64,000 nt of DNA from Rhizobacter sp. Root404 (GTDB lineage Bacteria > Pseudomonadota > Gammaproteobacteria > Burkholderiales > Burkholderiaceae_C), in the NCBI RefSeq assembly GCF_001425865.1, contig NZ_LMDS01000001.1, forward strand, positions 508,507 through 572,506, given 5' to 3'. Positions 52,018-61,930 of the stretch are shown piece by piece (positions within the stretch are counted from its first letter, which is position 1; each line of letters starts with the position of its first letter). The translations under genes and the position numbers were made by a program. The notes beneath the pieces were generated by a model that saw only the letters and a program-made list of their open reading frames with translations, was not told where the DNA came from and ran no database searches.

Positions 52018-52701
52018 TCAGCCCGCGCGCACCGTCTCGCGCATCCAGCCGGCGAGCGCGTCCAGCACCTCGGTCATCACCTCGGCGGGTTTCCGGCCCG
52101 AGCGCACGAGCACCTCGAAACCGTGGTCGGCGTGGTCGATGAGCCGCAGCGTCGCGCCCGCGCCGAGGCTGCCGACGACGCCGGTGATGAGCGACAGCTC
52201 GGCGAGCTTGTCCCGCGTGCCCTGGACGAAGAGCATCGGCACGCGGACCTCGGTCAGGTGCTTGGCGCGCTCGATCGACGGCTTGTCCGGTGCATGCAGC
52301 GGGAAGCCGAGGAACGCGAGGCCGGCCACGTCGGCGAGCGGCTCGATCGCCTGGGCCTGCGAGGTCATCCGGCCGCCGAAGGACTTGCCGCCGGCGATCA
52401 GCGTCAGCCCGGTCTGTGCGCGCGCGAGGTGGCAGGCCGCGCGCACGGTCGCATAGGCCAGTGTCGGCGTATCGGGCCGCCGCGAGCCGTTCTCGACGTA
52501 CGGAAACTGGTAGCGCAGCGTCGCGATCCCGCGCGCGGCCAGGCCGTCGGCGACGGCCGCCATGAACGGGTGGGTCATCCCGGCGCCGGCGCCGTGCGCG
52601 AGCACGTAGCAGGCCGCTGCGGACGGCGGTCGTTGCAGCAGCGCGGAGACCGACCGGCCGTCGTCGAGCAGCACGCGCAGGGGAGTGGCCGAGGTCGTCA
52701 T
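52018..52701 (-). CDS. Alpha/beta hydrolase of the KANL3/Tex30-like group
   Basis: A 227-residue small alpha/beta hydrolase. CYVLAHGAGAGMTHPFMAAV, the nucleophile elbow GGKSFGGRMTSQ and LIDHADHGFEVL are typical of this bacterial group, sometimes annotated as dienelactone hydrolase-like. The substrate is unknown. It begins 3 nt after the LacI gene and may be cotranscribed with it. Confidence 0.8.
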   Translation of the reverse strand: MTTSATPLRVLLDDGRSVSALLQRPPSAAACYVLAHGAGAGMTHPFMAAVADGLAARGIATLRYQFPYVENGSRRPDTPTLAYATVRAACHLARAQTGLTLIAGGKSFGGRMTSQAQAIEPLADVAGLAFLGFPLHAPDKPSIERAKHLTEVRVPMLFVQGTRDKLAELSLITGVVGSLGAGATLRLIDHADHGFEVLVRSGRKPAEVMTEVLDALAGWMRETVRAG

Positions 52702-52703
52702 GG

Positions 52704-53795
52704 TCAGGTGCTCGCTCTCGGGATCAGCTGCCAGGGCAGCGACTGCGGCGTCAACGGCGCGCCGTCCTGCAGCGCCGCCAGCAGCAGCGCGGCCGCCCGG
52801 CGGCCGATCTCGTAGCGCGGCGGGCGGATCGTCGTCAATGCCGGGCGCAACTGGCGGCCGATCTCGAAATCGCCGAAGCCCATGATGGCGATTTGCGCCG
52901 GGATGTCGAGCCCGCGCTGCTGCGCTTCAAGCAGCGCGCCGCAGGCGAAGTTGTCGTTGGCCAGCGCGATTGCGGTGACGGGCCGGTCCGGGTGCCCGTC
53001 CAGCAGCAGTGCGAGCGCGTGGCGCCCCGCGTCGAACGCGTCGCCGGGCTGCGCGGTCAGGTGGCGGACGTCGGCGCCGGCGGCGCGTGCGGCGGCCACG
53101 AAGCCCTTGCCGCGCTCGTGCGCGCGAAAGTCCTCGCCGACGCCGCTGTCGACATAGGCCAGGCGCCGGTGCCCCCTCTGCAGCAGGTGCGCCGCCATCG
53201 CCGCGCCGACCTCGGCGTGGTTGAAGCCGACCTGCGCAAAGCCGTTGCTGAGGTCGCGCGGCTGCTGGTCCCAGATCTCGATGACCGGCGTGTGCGCGGC
53301 CTGTGCGGCGCGAAGCAGCGCGAGCGCGGCGTCACTGTGGTGCCGGCCGGTCACGACCAGCGCACTCGGGAACCAGCCGAGCACCGCGCGCACCTGCGCC
53401 TGTTCACGCTCCCGTGAGTAGCCGGTGGAGGCCAGCAGCAACTCGTAGCCGGCCTCCTGCAACCCGTCGGACAGGCCCTGCACGGTCTCCGCGAAGATCG
53501 AGTTCGCGATGCTCGGGATGATCGCCGCGACCATCTTCGAGTGGCCGCTCGCGAGCTGCCCGGCCTGCTTGTTCGGCACGTAGCCGGTCGCGAGCAGGGC
53601 GTCCTCGATGCGCTGCCCGGTCTCGGCCGCGACGACCTCCGGCGCGCGCAGGTAGCGCGAGACGGTGATCGCGGTCACCCCGGCCTGCTGGGCCACGTCC
53701 TGCAGGGTCGCGCGGCCGTGGCCGCGCCGGTGGCGCGCGGGCGCAGCGGGCGTCGCCAATGCAGCGGCACTAGGGTTTCTCTTGATGGTCGACAT
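52704..53795 (-). CDS. LacI-family transcriptional regulator (GntR/gluconate-type)
   Basis: A 363-residue repressor with the N-terminal HTH ATLQDVAQQAGVTAITVSRY and hinge VVAAETGQRIEDALLATGYV, followed by a periplasmic-binding-protein-like effector domain. An extra 25-residue Ala/Pro/Arg leader precedes the HTH. It is divergent from the sugar-acid dehydratase operon, and two palindromes in the gap are probable operators. The effector is likely the pathway sugar acid or its dehydration product. Confidence 0.9.
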   Translation of the reverse strand: MSTIKRNPSAAALATPAAPARHRRGHGRATLQDVAQQAGVTAITVSRYLRAPEVVAAETGQRIEDALLATGYVPNKQAGQLASGHSKMVAAIIPSIANSIFAETVQGLSDGLQEAGYELLLASTGYSREREQAQVRAVLGWFPSALVVTGRHHSDAALALLRAAQAAHTPVIEIWDQQPRDLSNGFAQVGFNHAEVGAAMAAHLLQRGHRRLAYVDSGVGEDFRAHERGKGFVAAARAAGADVRHLTAQPGDAFDAGRHALALLLDGHPDRPVTAIALANDNFACGALLEAQQRGLDIPAQIAIMGFGDFEIGRQLRPALTTIRPPRYEIGRRAAALLLAALQDGAPLTPQSLPWQLIPRAST

Positions 53796-53811
53796 CGGTT
53801 TCCGGCCTTAA

Positions 53812-53839
53812 TGTTAGCGGTAACACGTTAGCGCTGACA
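53812..53839. promoter_or_regulatory. Two adjacent LacI-family operator-like palindromes
   Basis: TGTTAGCGGTAACA (53812-53825) and CGTTAGCGCTGACA (53826-53839) are back-to-back 14-bp imperfect palindromes resembling GntR-type operators (TGTTACCGGTAACA). They lie between the LacI regulator start (53795) and the dehydratase ATG (53864), so one regulator could control both directions. Confidence 0.7.
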
Positions 53840-53863
53840 CCTGATTCTTCCACGCCCGCCGCC

Positions 53864-55597
53864 ATGACCAAATCGCTGTCCGAATTGCGCAGTCGCCGCT
53901 GGTTCGCCGACACCGGCATGCGCGGCTTCGCGCACCGCCAGCGCATCCAGCAGATGGGCCTGCGGCGCGAGGACGTGCTCGACCGGCCCATCGTCGCCGT
54001 CATCAACACCTGGAGTGACCTGTCGCCGTGCCACGCCCACCTGCGCGAGCGCGCCGAGAGCGTCAAGCGCGGCGTGCTGATGGCCGGCGGCTACCCGTTC
54101 GAGCTGCCGGCGATGAGCCTCGGCGAGGTGATGGTCAAGCCCACGACCATGCTCTACCGCAACTTCCTCGCGATGGAGGTCGAGGAACTGCTGCGCTCGC
54201 TGCCGGTCGACGGCGCGGTGCTGCTGGCCGGCTGCGACAAGACGACCCCCGGCACGCTGATGGGCGCGATCAGCATGGGCCTGCCGACGATCTTCTGCCC
54301 GGCCGGCCCGATGCTCAACGACCGCCACGTCAGCGGCGGCCGCTCGCAGACCGTGGGCGCCGGCACCCACACCCGCATGTTCTGGGACGAGAAGCAGGCC
54401 GGCCGTGTCGACGAGGCCGAGTGGATCGCGCTCGAGTCGCGCATGACCCGTTCGCCCGGCACCTGCAACACGATGGGCACCGCCAGCACGATGACCAGCA
54501 TGACCGAGGCGCTTGGCCTGGCGCTGCCGGGATCGACCAGCATCCCGGCGATGGACGCGGCGCACTCGCGCATGGCCACCGGCACTGGCGAGGCGATCGT
54601 CCGCATGATCCGGGACGACCTGACGCCCCAGCGCATCCTGACCCGGGGTGCGTTCATGAACGCGGTCGCGGTGCAGATGGCGCTCGGCGGCTCGACCAAC
54701 GCGGCGGTCCACGTCATCGCGCTGGCGCGCCGCGCCGGCGTCCCGTTGACGCTCGACGACCTGGACGCCGTCGGCCGCCGCCTGCCGGTGCTCGCCAACC
54801 TGTTCCCGAGCGGCGACCGGCTGATGGAGGACTTCCACTACGCCGGCGGGCTGCCCGCATTGATGAACGTGATCCGCGACGAACTGTCGCTCGGCGAGAT
54901 GACCGTCACCGGCCGCAGCGTCGGCGAGAACATCGAGGGGCTGACGGTCCGCGACCCCGAGGTGATCCGCCCGCTCGACCGGCCGGTCAGCTCCGGCGGC
55001 GCGCTCGCGGTGCTGCGCGGCAACCTCGCGCCGAACGGCGCGGTGATGAAGCCCTCGGCGGCGAGCGCGAAGTTCCTGCGGCACCGCGGCCGTGCACTGG
55101 TGTTCGACAGCCAGCCCGAGATGCAGGCCGCGATGAACGACCCCGACCTCGACGTCGACGAGAACACCGTGCTGGTGCTGCGCAACGCCGGCCCGGTCGG
55201 CGCGCCGGGGATGCCCGAGTGGGGCAACCTGCCGATCCCGAAGAAGCTGCTCGAACGCGGCGTGCGCGACATGGTGCGGCTGTCGGACGCGCGCATGAGC
55301 GGCACGCACTACGGCAGCTGCGTGCTGCACATCTCGCCCGAGGCGGCGGTCGGCGGCCCGCTGGCGCTGGTGCGCACCGGCGACGTGATCGAGCTCGACG
55401 TGGCGGCGCGGCTGCTCGCGCTGGTCGTCGACGACGCCGAGCTGATGGCGCGCCACGCGCACTGGAAGCCGCCCGCCCAGCCCTATGCGCGCGGCTACGC
55501 CCGGCTCTACACGCAGCACGTGACGCAGGCGCACGAGGGCTGCGATTTCGATTTCCTGGAAGGCACGGCGCCCACGCCCGAGCCGCCGATCTTCTGA
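53864..55597 (+). CDS. IlvD/Edd-family sugar acid dehydratase
   Basis: A 577-residue Fe-S dehydratase. Cluster cysteines appear in DLSPCHAHLRE, LLAGCDKTTPGTL and SPGTCNTMGTAST. The family includes dihydroxyacid dehydratase, phosphogluconate dehydratase and aldonate dehydratases (arabonate, xylonate, galactonate). The context of a LacI regulator, a keto-deoxy-sugar-acid aldolase and a sugar ABC transporter points to an aldonate dehydratase, but the exact sugar acid cannot be read from sequence. It opens the operon; the aldolase gene follows 14 nt later. Confidence 0.88.
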   Translation: MTKSLSELRSRRWFADTGMRGFAHRQRIQQMGLRREDVLDRPIVAVINTWSDLSPCHAHLRERAESVKRGVLMAGGYPFELPAMSLGEVMVKPTTMLYRNFLAMEVEELLRSLPVDGAVLLAGCDKTTPGTLMGAISMGLPTIFCPAGPMLNDRHVSGGRSQTVGAGTHTRMFWDEKQAGRVDEAEWIALESRMTRSPGTCNTMGTASTMTSMTEALGLALPGSTSIPAMDAAHSRMATGTGEAIVRMIRDDLTPQRILTRGAFMNAVAVQMALGGSTNAAVHVIALARRAGVPLTLDDLDAVGRRLPVLANLFPSGDRLMEDFHYAGGLPALMNVIRDELSLGEMTVTGRSVGENIEGLTVRDPEVIRPLDRPVSSGGALAVLRGNLAPNGAVMKPSAASAKFLRHRGRALVFDSQPEMQAAMNDPDLDVDENTVLVLRNAGPVGAPGMPEWGNLPIPKKLLERGVRDMVRLSDARMSGTHYGSCVLHISPEAAVGGPLALVRTGDVIELDVAARLLALVVDDAELMARHAHWKPPAQPYARGYARLYTQHVTQAHEGCDFDFLEGTAPTPEPPIF

Positions 55598-55611
55598 AGG
55601 ATGAGCGCACG

Positions 55612-56418
55612 ATGAACGCCTTTCAACACCTGCTCGCGCAAGCGGACGGCCACCCGCCGCTCGGCACCTGGGTCATGTCGGCGAGCCCGATCGTGGCCGA
55701 GGCCGTCGGCTGCGCCGGCTTCGACTGGGGCGTGCTCGACATGGAGCACACGCCGCTCGACCTGATGGACGTGGTGCACCTGCTCCAGGCCACCGCCGGC
55801 ACGCCGATGCTGCCGGTGCTGCGGGTGCCGTGGAACGACACCGTGATGGTCAAGCGCGTGCTCGACGCGGGCGCGAAGTCGCTGCTGTTCCCGTTCGTCC
55901 AGAACGCCGACGAGGCGCGCCGCGCCGTGGCCTCGACCCGCTACCCGCCCGAGGGCGTGCGCGGCATGGCCGGCATGAGCCGCGGCTCGCGCTTCGGCAC
56001 CGTGCCCGACTACTACCGCGTGGCCAACCGCTCGATCGCGGTGATCGTGCAGCTGGAGACGCCGGCGGCGATGGACCAGCTCGAGGCGATCGCGGCGGTC
56101 GAGGGTGTCGACGCGATCTTCCTCGGCCCGGCCGACCTGTCCGGGGCGATGGGCCACGTCGGCAACCTCACGCACCCTGAGGTGATGGCGGTGATGTCCC
56201 AGGCCGTGACTCGCTGCCACGCCGTCGGCAAGCCGGTCGGCACGGTCGGCGGCACGGTCGAGGTGGTGCAGCAGTACCGGGCGGCGGGGTTCGACTATGT
56301 CGCGATCGCCTCCGACCTGGGCTTGCTGATGCGCGCGGCGCAAGGCGCGGTCGGTGCGCTGAAGAAGGGCGGCGGGGCGCCGACCCCGGTCGCCGCAGCG
56401 TCGTCGTCGGGGTACTGA
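55612..56418 (+). CDS. HpcH/HpaI-family 2-keto-3-deoxy-sugar acid aldolase
   Basis: A 268-residue class II aldolase of the HpcH/HpaI group (GarL, RhmA, HpaI relatives). Conserved parts are GTWVMSASPIVAEAVGCAGF, DWGVLDMEHTPLD and the metal-binding VQLETPAAMDQLEAI with AIFLGPADLSGAMG. It probably splits the dehydratase product into pyruvate and an aldehyde. GAAGGA lies about 11 nt upstream of the ATG. The ABC ATPase gene begins 2 nt after it. Confidence 0.88.
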   Translation: MNAFQHLLAQADGHPPLGTWVMSASPIVAEAVGCAGFDWGVLDMEHTPLDLMDVVHLLQATAGTPMLPVLRVPWNDTVMVKRVLDAGAKSLLFPFVQNADEARRAVASTRYPPEGVRGMAGMSRGSRFGTVPDYYRVANRSIAVIVQLETPAAMDQLEAIAAVEGVDAIFLGPADLSGAMGHVGNLTHPEVMAVMSQAVTRCHAVGKPVGTVGGTVEVVQQYRAAGFDYVAIASDLGLLMRAAQGAVGALKKGGGAPTPVAAASSSGY

Positions 56419-56420
56419 GC

Positions 56421-57494
<1,074 letters not shown>

Positions 57495-57521
57495 CGACGA
57501 GACCGGTTCGACCCACGGAAA

Positions 57522-57539
57522 TGCCCGCATCGACGGGCA
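57522..57539 (+). promoter_or_regulatory. Stem-loop before the substrate-binding protein gene
   Basis: TGCCCG (57522-57527) and CGGGCA (57534-57539) form a 6-bp hairpin with a CATCGA loop in the 73-nt gap between ATPase and binding-protein genes. Such structures often raise the stability of binding-protein mRNA relative to the other transporter genes. CCAAGGAGA follows as ribosome-binding site. Confidence 0.4.
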
Positions 57540-57567
57540 CCACGACATCCATCCAAGGAGACATCCC

Positions 57568-58848
57568 ATGACCGCATCGACTTTCCTCTCCGGCCGCCGC
57601 ACCTGGCTGGCGGTGGCGGCGCTGGCCGCCGCGCTCGGCAGCACCGGCGCGCTCGCCGACACTGCACTGCGCGTGTTCTCGGGCGGCGCCAACCAGCGCC
57701 CCGACCTGATGCGCAAGCTGTTCGACCAGTACCAGGCGCAGAACCCGGGCGTGAAGATCGAGATCGAGACCGGCGGCGCGACCAGCGACCTGCAGCGCCA
57801 GTACCTGAGCACGGTGCTGAACGCGAAGGACTCGGCGATCGACGTCTACATGATCGACATCGTCAACCCGGCGCAGTATTTCGGCGCCGGCTGGCTGGAA
57901 CCGCTGAACGCCTACGTCGGCGAGCCCGCGGTCGCGCTCAAGCCCTACCTGCCGGTGTACGGCACGGCCAACGTGGTCGGCGGCAAGATCGCCGCGATGC
58001 CGGCCTTCGCCGACGCGATGTTCATGTACTACCGCAAGGACCTGCTCGAGAAATACAAGATCGCCGAGCCGAAGACCTGGGCCGAACTCTCGGCCGCGGC
58101 GCAGAAGATCCAGAAGGGCGAGGGCGACGTGAACCTGCAGGGCCTGTCGATCCAGGGCGCGCCGATCGAGGGCGCGGTCTGCACCTTCCTGCTGCCGTAC
58201 TGGAGCCAGGGCAAGGACTTCAACGACGCCGCCGGCAAGATGACGTTGGACAAGCCGGCCGCCGTCAAGGGCATGAAGGAATGGCTGTCGATGATGGACG
58301 CCGGCGTGATGAAGAAGAACATCGCCGAGGTCAAGACGCCGGACACCGTCAACGAGTTCAAGGCGGGCCAGGTCGTGTTCGCGGTCAACTGGGGCTTCGC
58401 CTGGGACCGCTTCAGCCAGGACAAGGACAGCAAGGTCGCGGGCAAGGTCGGCGTGATGCCGCTGCCGGCGATGACCGGCGGCAAGAGCGCGACCTGCGTC
58501 GGTGGCTGGCAGTGGGCGGTCAGCGCGTTCAGCAAGAGCAAGGCCGAATCGGCCAAGCTGGTCAAGTTCCTGGCCTCGCCCGAGGCGAGCAAGTTCCTGG
58601 CCGCGCAGGGTTCGCTGCTGCCGACGATCCAGAGCGTCTACACCGACCCCGAGGTGCTGAAGGCCTCGCCGTGGTTCAAGGACGCGGCCAACGTCGTGAT
58701 CGCGGGCCGCAGCCGCCCGCAGTCGGACCGCTACGGCGAGGTCAGCGACGCGATCCGCACCACCACCAGCGCGATCCTGGCCCGCACCAAGAAGCCCGAA
58801 GACGGCGTCGACGAGATCGAAGGGCGGCTCAAGCGCGTGATGCGCTGA
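57568..58848 (+). CDS. Sugar ABC transporter substrate-binding protein
   Basis: A 426-residue extracellular solute-binding protein (family 1). The signal peptide ends near GALA-D (about residue 31). Typical parts are MRKLFDQYQAQNPGVKIEIE, MFMYYRKDLLEKYKIAEPKT and a conserved NWGFAWDRF. A strong AAGGAG precedes the ATG. It delivers the operon's sugar to the two permeases coded next. Confidence 0.92.
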   Translation: MTASTFLSGRRTWLAVAALAAALGSTGALADTALRVFSGGANQRPDLMRKLFDQYQAQNPGVKIEIETGGATSDLQRQYLSTVLNAKDSAIDVYMIDIVNPAQYFGAGWLEPLNAYVGEPAVALKPYLPVYGTANVVGGKIAAMPAFADAMFMYYRKDLLEKYKIAEPKTWAELSAAAQKIQKGEGDVNLQGLSIQGAPIEGAVCTFLLPYWSQGKDFNDAAGKMTLDKPAAVKGMKEWLSMMDAGVMKKNIAEVKTPDTVNEFKAGQVVFAVNWGFAWDRFSQDKDSKVAGKVGVMPLPAMTGGKSATCVGGWQWAVSAFSKSKAESAKLVKFLASPEASKFLAAQGSLLPTIQSVYTDPEVLKASPWFKDAANVVIAGRSRPQSDRYGEVSDAIRTTTSAILARTKKPEDGVDEIEGRLKRVMR

Positions 58849-58882
58849 GGCCGGGACCCACCGACAACCGCGGGAGCCGCCG

Positions 58883-59782
58883 ATGAACCCCCCGAGTGCC
58901 TGGGATCGCCTGCGCGATCCGAGCGAGAAGACCCTCGCGGTGCTGCTGCTGGCGCCCGCGTTCGTGCTGCTCGCGCTGATCGTCGTCTACCCGATCGGCA
59001 AGCTGATCTGGAACAGCTTCTACGACCTGCGGCTGTCCGGCGGCAGCGGCGCGATCAAGTTCGTCGGCCTGCAGAACTACATCGACGTGATCCACGACAA
59101 GGACTTCTGGAACGCCGCGAAGAACACGCTGCTGTTCACGCTGATCACGGTGCCCGGCGCGCTGGTGGTGGGCCTGGGCCTGGCGCTGCTGGCCAACCTG
59201 CCGTTCAAGCGGCGCTGGCCGGTGCGGCTGGCGTTGCTGCTGCCGTGGGCGCTGCCGCTGTCGTTCGTCGGCTTGATCTTCGCGTGGTTCTTCCACACCG
59301 AGTACGGCGTCGTCAACGACGTCGCGCGCCGCCTGGGCTTCGCGCCGCAGACGATGTGGCTGCTGAGCCCGGGCTACGCGTTCGCCGCGATCTGCGTGGC
59401 GATCATCTGGAAGACCTCGTCGTTCATGGCGCTGATCCTGCTCGCCGGCCTGCAGATGATCCCGCGCACGCTGTACGAGGCGGCCGAGGTCGACGGCGCG
59501 AGCCGCTGGCAGCAGTTCTGGCAGATCACGGTGCCGATGCTGATGCCGTCGATCATCGTCGCGCTGATCTTCCGCACCATCACCGCGCTGCAGACCTTCG
59601 ACATCCCGGTCACGATGACCCACGGCGGGCCCGGCAACGCCACGCAGACGCTGGCGATGCTGATCCACGCCACCACGATCGACTACCTCGACGTCGGCTA
59701 CGGCTCGACGCTGGCGGTGTTCATGTTCGCGCTCTCGCTGTGCGTCACCGCGGTCTACCTCCGACGCATCGGACGCGAATGA
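58883..59782 (+). CDS. Sugar ABC transporter permease (MalF-type)
   Basis: A 299-residue, six-helix permease. The EAA loop that contacts the ATPase is YEAAEVDGASRWQQFWQITV. A hydrophobic N-terminal segment LLLAPAFVLLALIVVYPIG is typical of this subunit. CGGGAGCC precedes the ATG. The stop overlaps the second permease start. Confidence 0.92.
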   Translation: MNPPSAWDRLRDPSEKTLAVLLLAPAFVLLALIVVYPIGKLIWNSFYDLRLSGGSGAIKFVGLQNYIDVIHDKDFWNAAKNTLLFTLITVPGALVVGLGLALLANLPFKRRWPVRLALLLPWALPLSFVGLIFAWFFHTEYGVVNDVARRLGFAPQTMWLLSPGYAFAAICVAIIWKTSSFMALILLAGLQMIPRTLYEAAEVDGASRWQQFWQITVPMLMPSIIVALIFRTITALQTFDIPVTMTHGGPGNATQTLAMLIHATTIDYLDVGYGSTLAVFMFALSLCVTAVYLRRIGRE

Positions 59783-60657
59783 TGGCTGCCATCCCCCGCT
59801 TCGACCACCCGGCCGACAAGAGCCTGTTCGCCTCGCCGCTCGAGGGGCCCGGGCTGCGCCTGATCGCCGCCGCGATGGTGGTCTTCAACGGCTTCTTCCC
59901 GGCGCTGTGGATCCTGCTGACCTCGCTGAAGGGCGAGGCCGAGCTGGTCAGCAAGCCCATCACCTACCTGCCGGCGAACCCGACGCTGCACAACTACGTG
60001 CAGGCCTTCACCGACCAGCCGCTGCTGCGCTACCTGGGCAACAGTTTCTGGGTCGCACTGCTGGCGACGATCAGCTCGCTGGTCGTCTCGGCGCTGGCGG
60101 CTTACGCGATCGCGCGCCTGAACCTGCGGCACCGGCAGCTGATCCTGACCGCGATCGTCGCCTCCAGCATGTTCCCGCTCGTGACGCTGCTGGTGCCGAT
60201 CTTCGAGACCATGCGCTCGTTCGGCCTGCTCAACACCTACGTCGCGCTGGTGCTGCCGTACACGGTGCTGAACCTGCCGGTGTGCACGCTGGTGCTGGTC
60301 AGCTTCTTCCAGAGCATCCCGAAGGACCTGGAGAACGCCGCGATGATCGACGGCTGCACCCGCATGGGTGCGCTGGTGCGCGTCGTGCTGCCGCTCGCGG
60401 CGCCGGGCGTGTTCACCGCCGGCATCCTCGCGTTCGTCAATTCGTGGGACGAGTTCCTGCTCGCGCTGTCGCTCAACTCGAGCGCGGCGATGCGCACGCT
60501 GCCGGTCGGCATCACGCTCTACCAGGGGGAGTTCACGTTCCCGTGGCCGATCATCTCCGCGGCGCTGATCGTCGCGATCGTGCCGGTCGCGGTGCTGATC
60601 GCGATCTTCCAGGAGCGCGTCGTCGGCGGGCTCACGCAGGGCGGGCTCAAGGGATGA
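59779..60657 (+). CDS. Sugar ABC transporter permease (MalG-type)
   Basis: A 292-residue, six-helix permease with the EAA loop ENAAMIDGCTRMGALVRVVL. The ATG overlaps the preceding stop (ATGA), and a second ATG follows directly. WDEFLLALSLNSSAAMRTLP is the conserved C-terminal part of MalG-type subunits. It completes the importer. Confidence 0.92.
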   Translation: MMAAIPRFDHPADKSLFASPLEGPGLRLIAAAMVVFNGFFPALWILLTSLKGEAELVSKPITYLPANPTLHNYVQAFTDQPLLRYLGNSFWVALLATISSLVVSALAAYAIARLNLRHRQLILTAIVASSMFPLVTLLVPIFETMRSFGLLNTYVALVLPYTVLNLPVCTLVLVSFFQSIPKDLENAAMIDGCTRMGALVRVVLPLAAPGVFTAGILAFVNSWDEFLLALSLNSSAAMRTLPVGITLYQGEFTFPWPIISAALIVAIVPVAVLIAIFQERVVGGLTQGGLKG

Positions 60658-60742
60658 GCGCCGCCCGCCAACAACACGCCCGTCCGGGCATGTCATCCGT
60701 GGTCGTCGCAACGACCCCTTCAACCGCAACCCAGGAGACAAC

Positions 60743-61873
60743 ATGAACAAGGTGACCGGATTCACGGCGCTGGCGCTCGCCGCAGCCGCCTTCGCAGGAA
60801 CGGCGCAGGCGCAGAGCGGCGTGACGCTCGCAGGGCGGGTCGATGTCGGCCCGCAGTACATCGACGACGGCACCAACAAGCTCAAGCGCATCGACAGCGG
60901 CACCTACACCGCGTCGCGGCTGATCTTTCGCGGCACGGAGGACCTGGGCGACGGCCTCAAGGCCGGCTTCTATCTGGAGAACCGCTTCAACGCCGATGTC
61001 GGCGCGCAGCAGAGCGCCAAGTTCTTCAACGCCGGCGCGCAGGTGTACCTGTCGAGCCCGACCTGGGGCTCGGTGACGCTGGGGCGCCAGTACGTGCCGA
61101 TCTTCTGGTCGTTCCTGTTCGCCGACGACACCGGCCCGCTGCGCCTGCACGGCTACAGCGCGGTGCAGTCGGTCCAGCGCAGCGCGTTCGCGCGGGTCAG
61201 CGCCGCGGCCGCGCCGGTCAAGGCGGCCGGCTCGCTCGACACGATCGGCGGCGGTGTGTATCAGTTCGGCATCACGTCGGCGTTCGAGGACAACATGGTG
61301 GTCTACAAGACGCCGAGCCTGGGCGGCGCCACCGTGATGCTGGCGGCAGGCGCGTCCGAAGGCGCGCCGGCCGGCAGCGGTCGCGTGCTGGGGGCGAATG
61401 TCGAATACCGCGGCGGCCCGTTCTACGGCTCGCTGGCCTGGAACCAGAAGCGCGGCACGGTGCCGGCGGGCGGCTCCGGGGCGTACCAGACCGCGACCGA
61501 GGCGCTGGTCTCGGGCATGTACACCGTCACGCCGACCATCAAGCTCTGGGGCAACTACCACCCGTGGAAGCTGGACACGACCACGGCCGACTTCAAGGGC
61601 CACGACTGGATGCTCGGCGCCTCGTACTACTTCTCGCAGAGCATGGTGTGGCTGAACTACGCGGCCAAGACACCCGACAACTGCGTGGCCTGCAAGTCCA
61701 GGGGCTTCGGTCTCGGCTACCACTACTTCATGTCGCGCCGCACCGAGCTGTACGCCTCGATCGCCGAGGTCCGCAACGATGCGAACTCCGGCAACGCGCT
61801 GAACGGCTTCGCGCCGGCCGTGATCGGCGACAACGTGCGCGGCGTCGCGGTCGGAATCGCCCACACCTTCTAA
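60743..61873 (+). CDS. Gram-negative porin of the betaproteobacterial OmpC-like family
   Basis: A 376-residue outer-membrane porin. The signal peptide ends at AQA-Q (about residue 23). VTLAGRVDVGPQYIDDG, SRLIFRGTEDLGDGLKAGFY and WGSVTLGRQY are family hallmarks, and the protein ends in the beta-barrel phenylalanine AHTF. CAGGAGA precedes the ATG. Its place in the operon suggests it admits the sugar or sugar acid across the outer membrane. Confidence 0.9.
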   Translation: MNKVTGFTALALAAAAFAGTAQAQSGVTLAGRVDVGPQYIDDGTNKLKRIDSGTYTASRLIFRGTEDLGDGLKAGFYLENRFNADVGAQQSAKFFNAGAQVYLSSPTWGSVTLGRQYVPIFWSFLFADDTGPLRLHGYSAVQSVQRSAFARVSAAAAPVKAAGSLDTIGGGVYQFGITSAFEDNMVVYKTPSLGGATVMLAAGASEGAPAGSGRVLGANVEYRGGPFYGSLAWNQKRGTVPAGGSGAYQTATEALVSGMYTVTPTIKLWGNYHPWKLDTTTADFKGHDWMLGASYYFSQSMVWLNYAAKTPDNCVACKSRGFGLGYHYFMSRRTELYASIAEVRNDANSGNALNGFAPAVIGDNVRGVAVGIAHTF

Positions 61874-61889
61874 CCACTTCGACTCCGAC

Positions 61890-61914
61890 GTGCCGCGCGT
61901 CGCGCGCGCGGCAC
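61890..61914 (+). promoter_or_regulatory. 10-bp GC hairpin between porin and oxidoreductase genes
   Basis: GTGCCGCGCG (61890-61899) and CGCGCGGCAC (61905-61914) make a perfect 10-bp stem with a 5-nt loop. No T-run follows. It may stabilise the porin message or reduce read-through into the downstream oxidoreductase genes. Confidence 0.45.
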
Positions 61915-61930
61915 CTCTCGGAACCACATC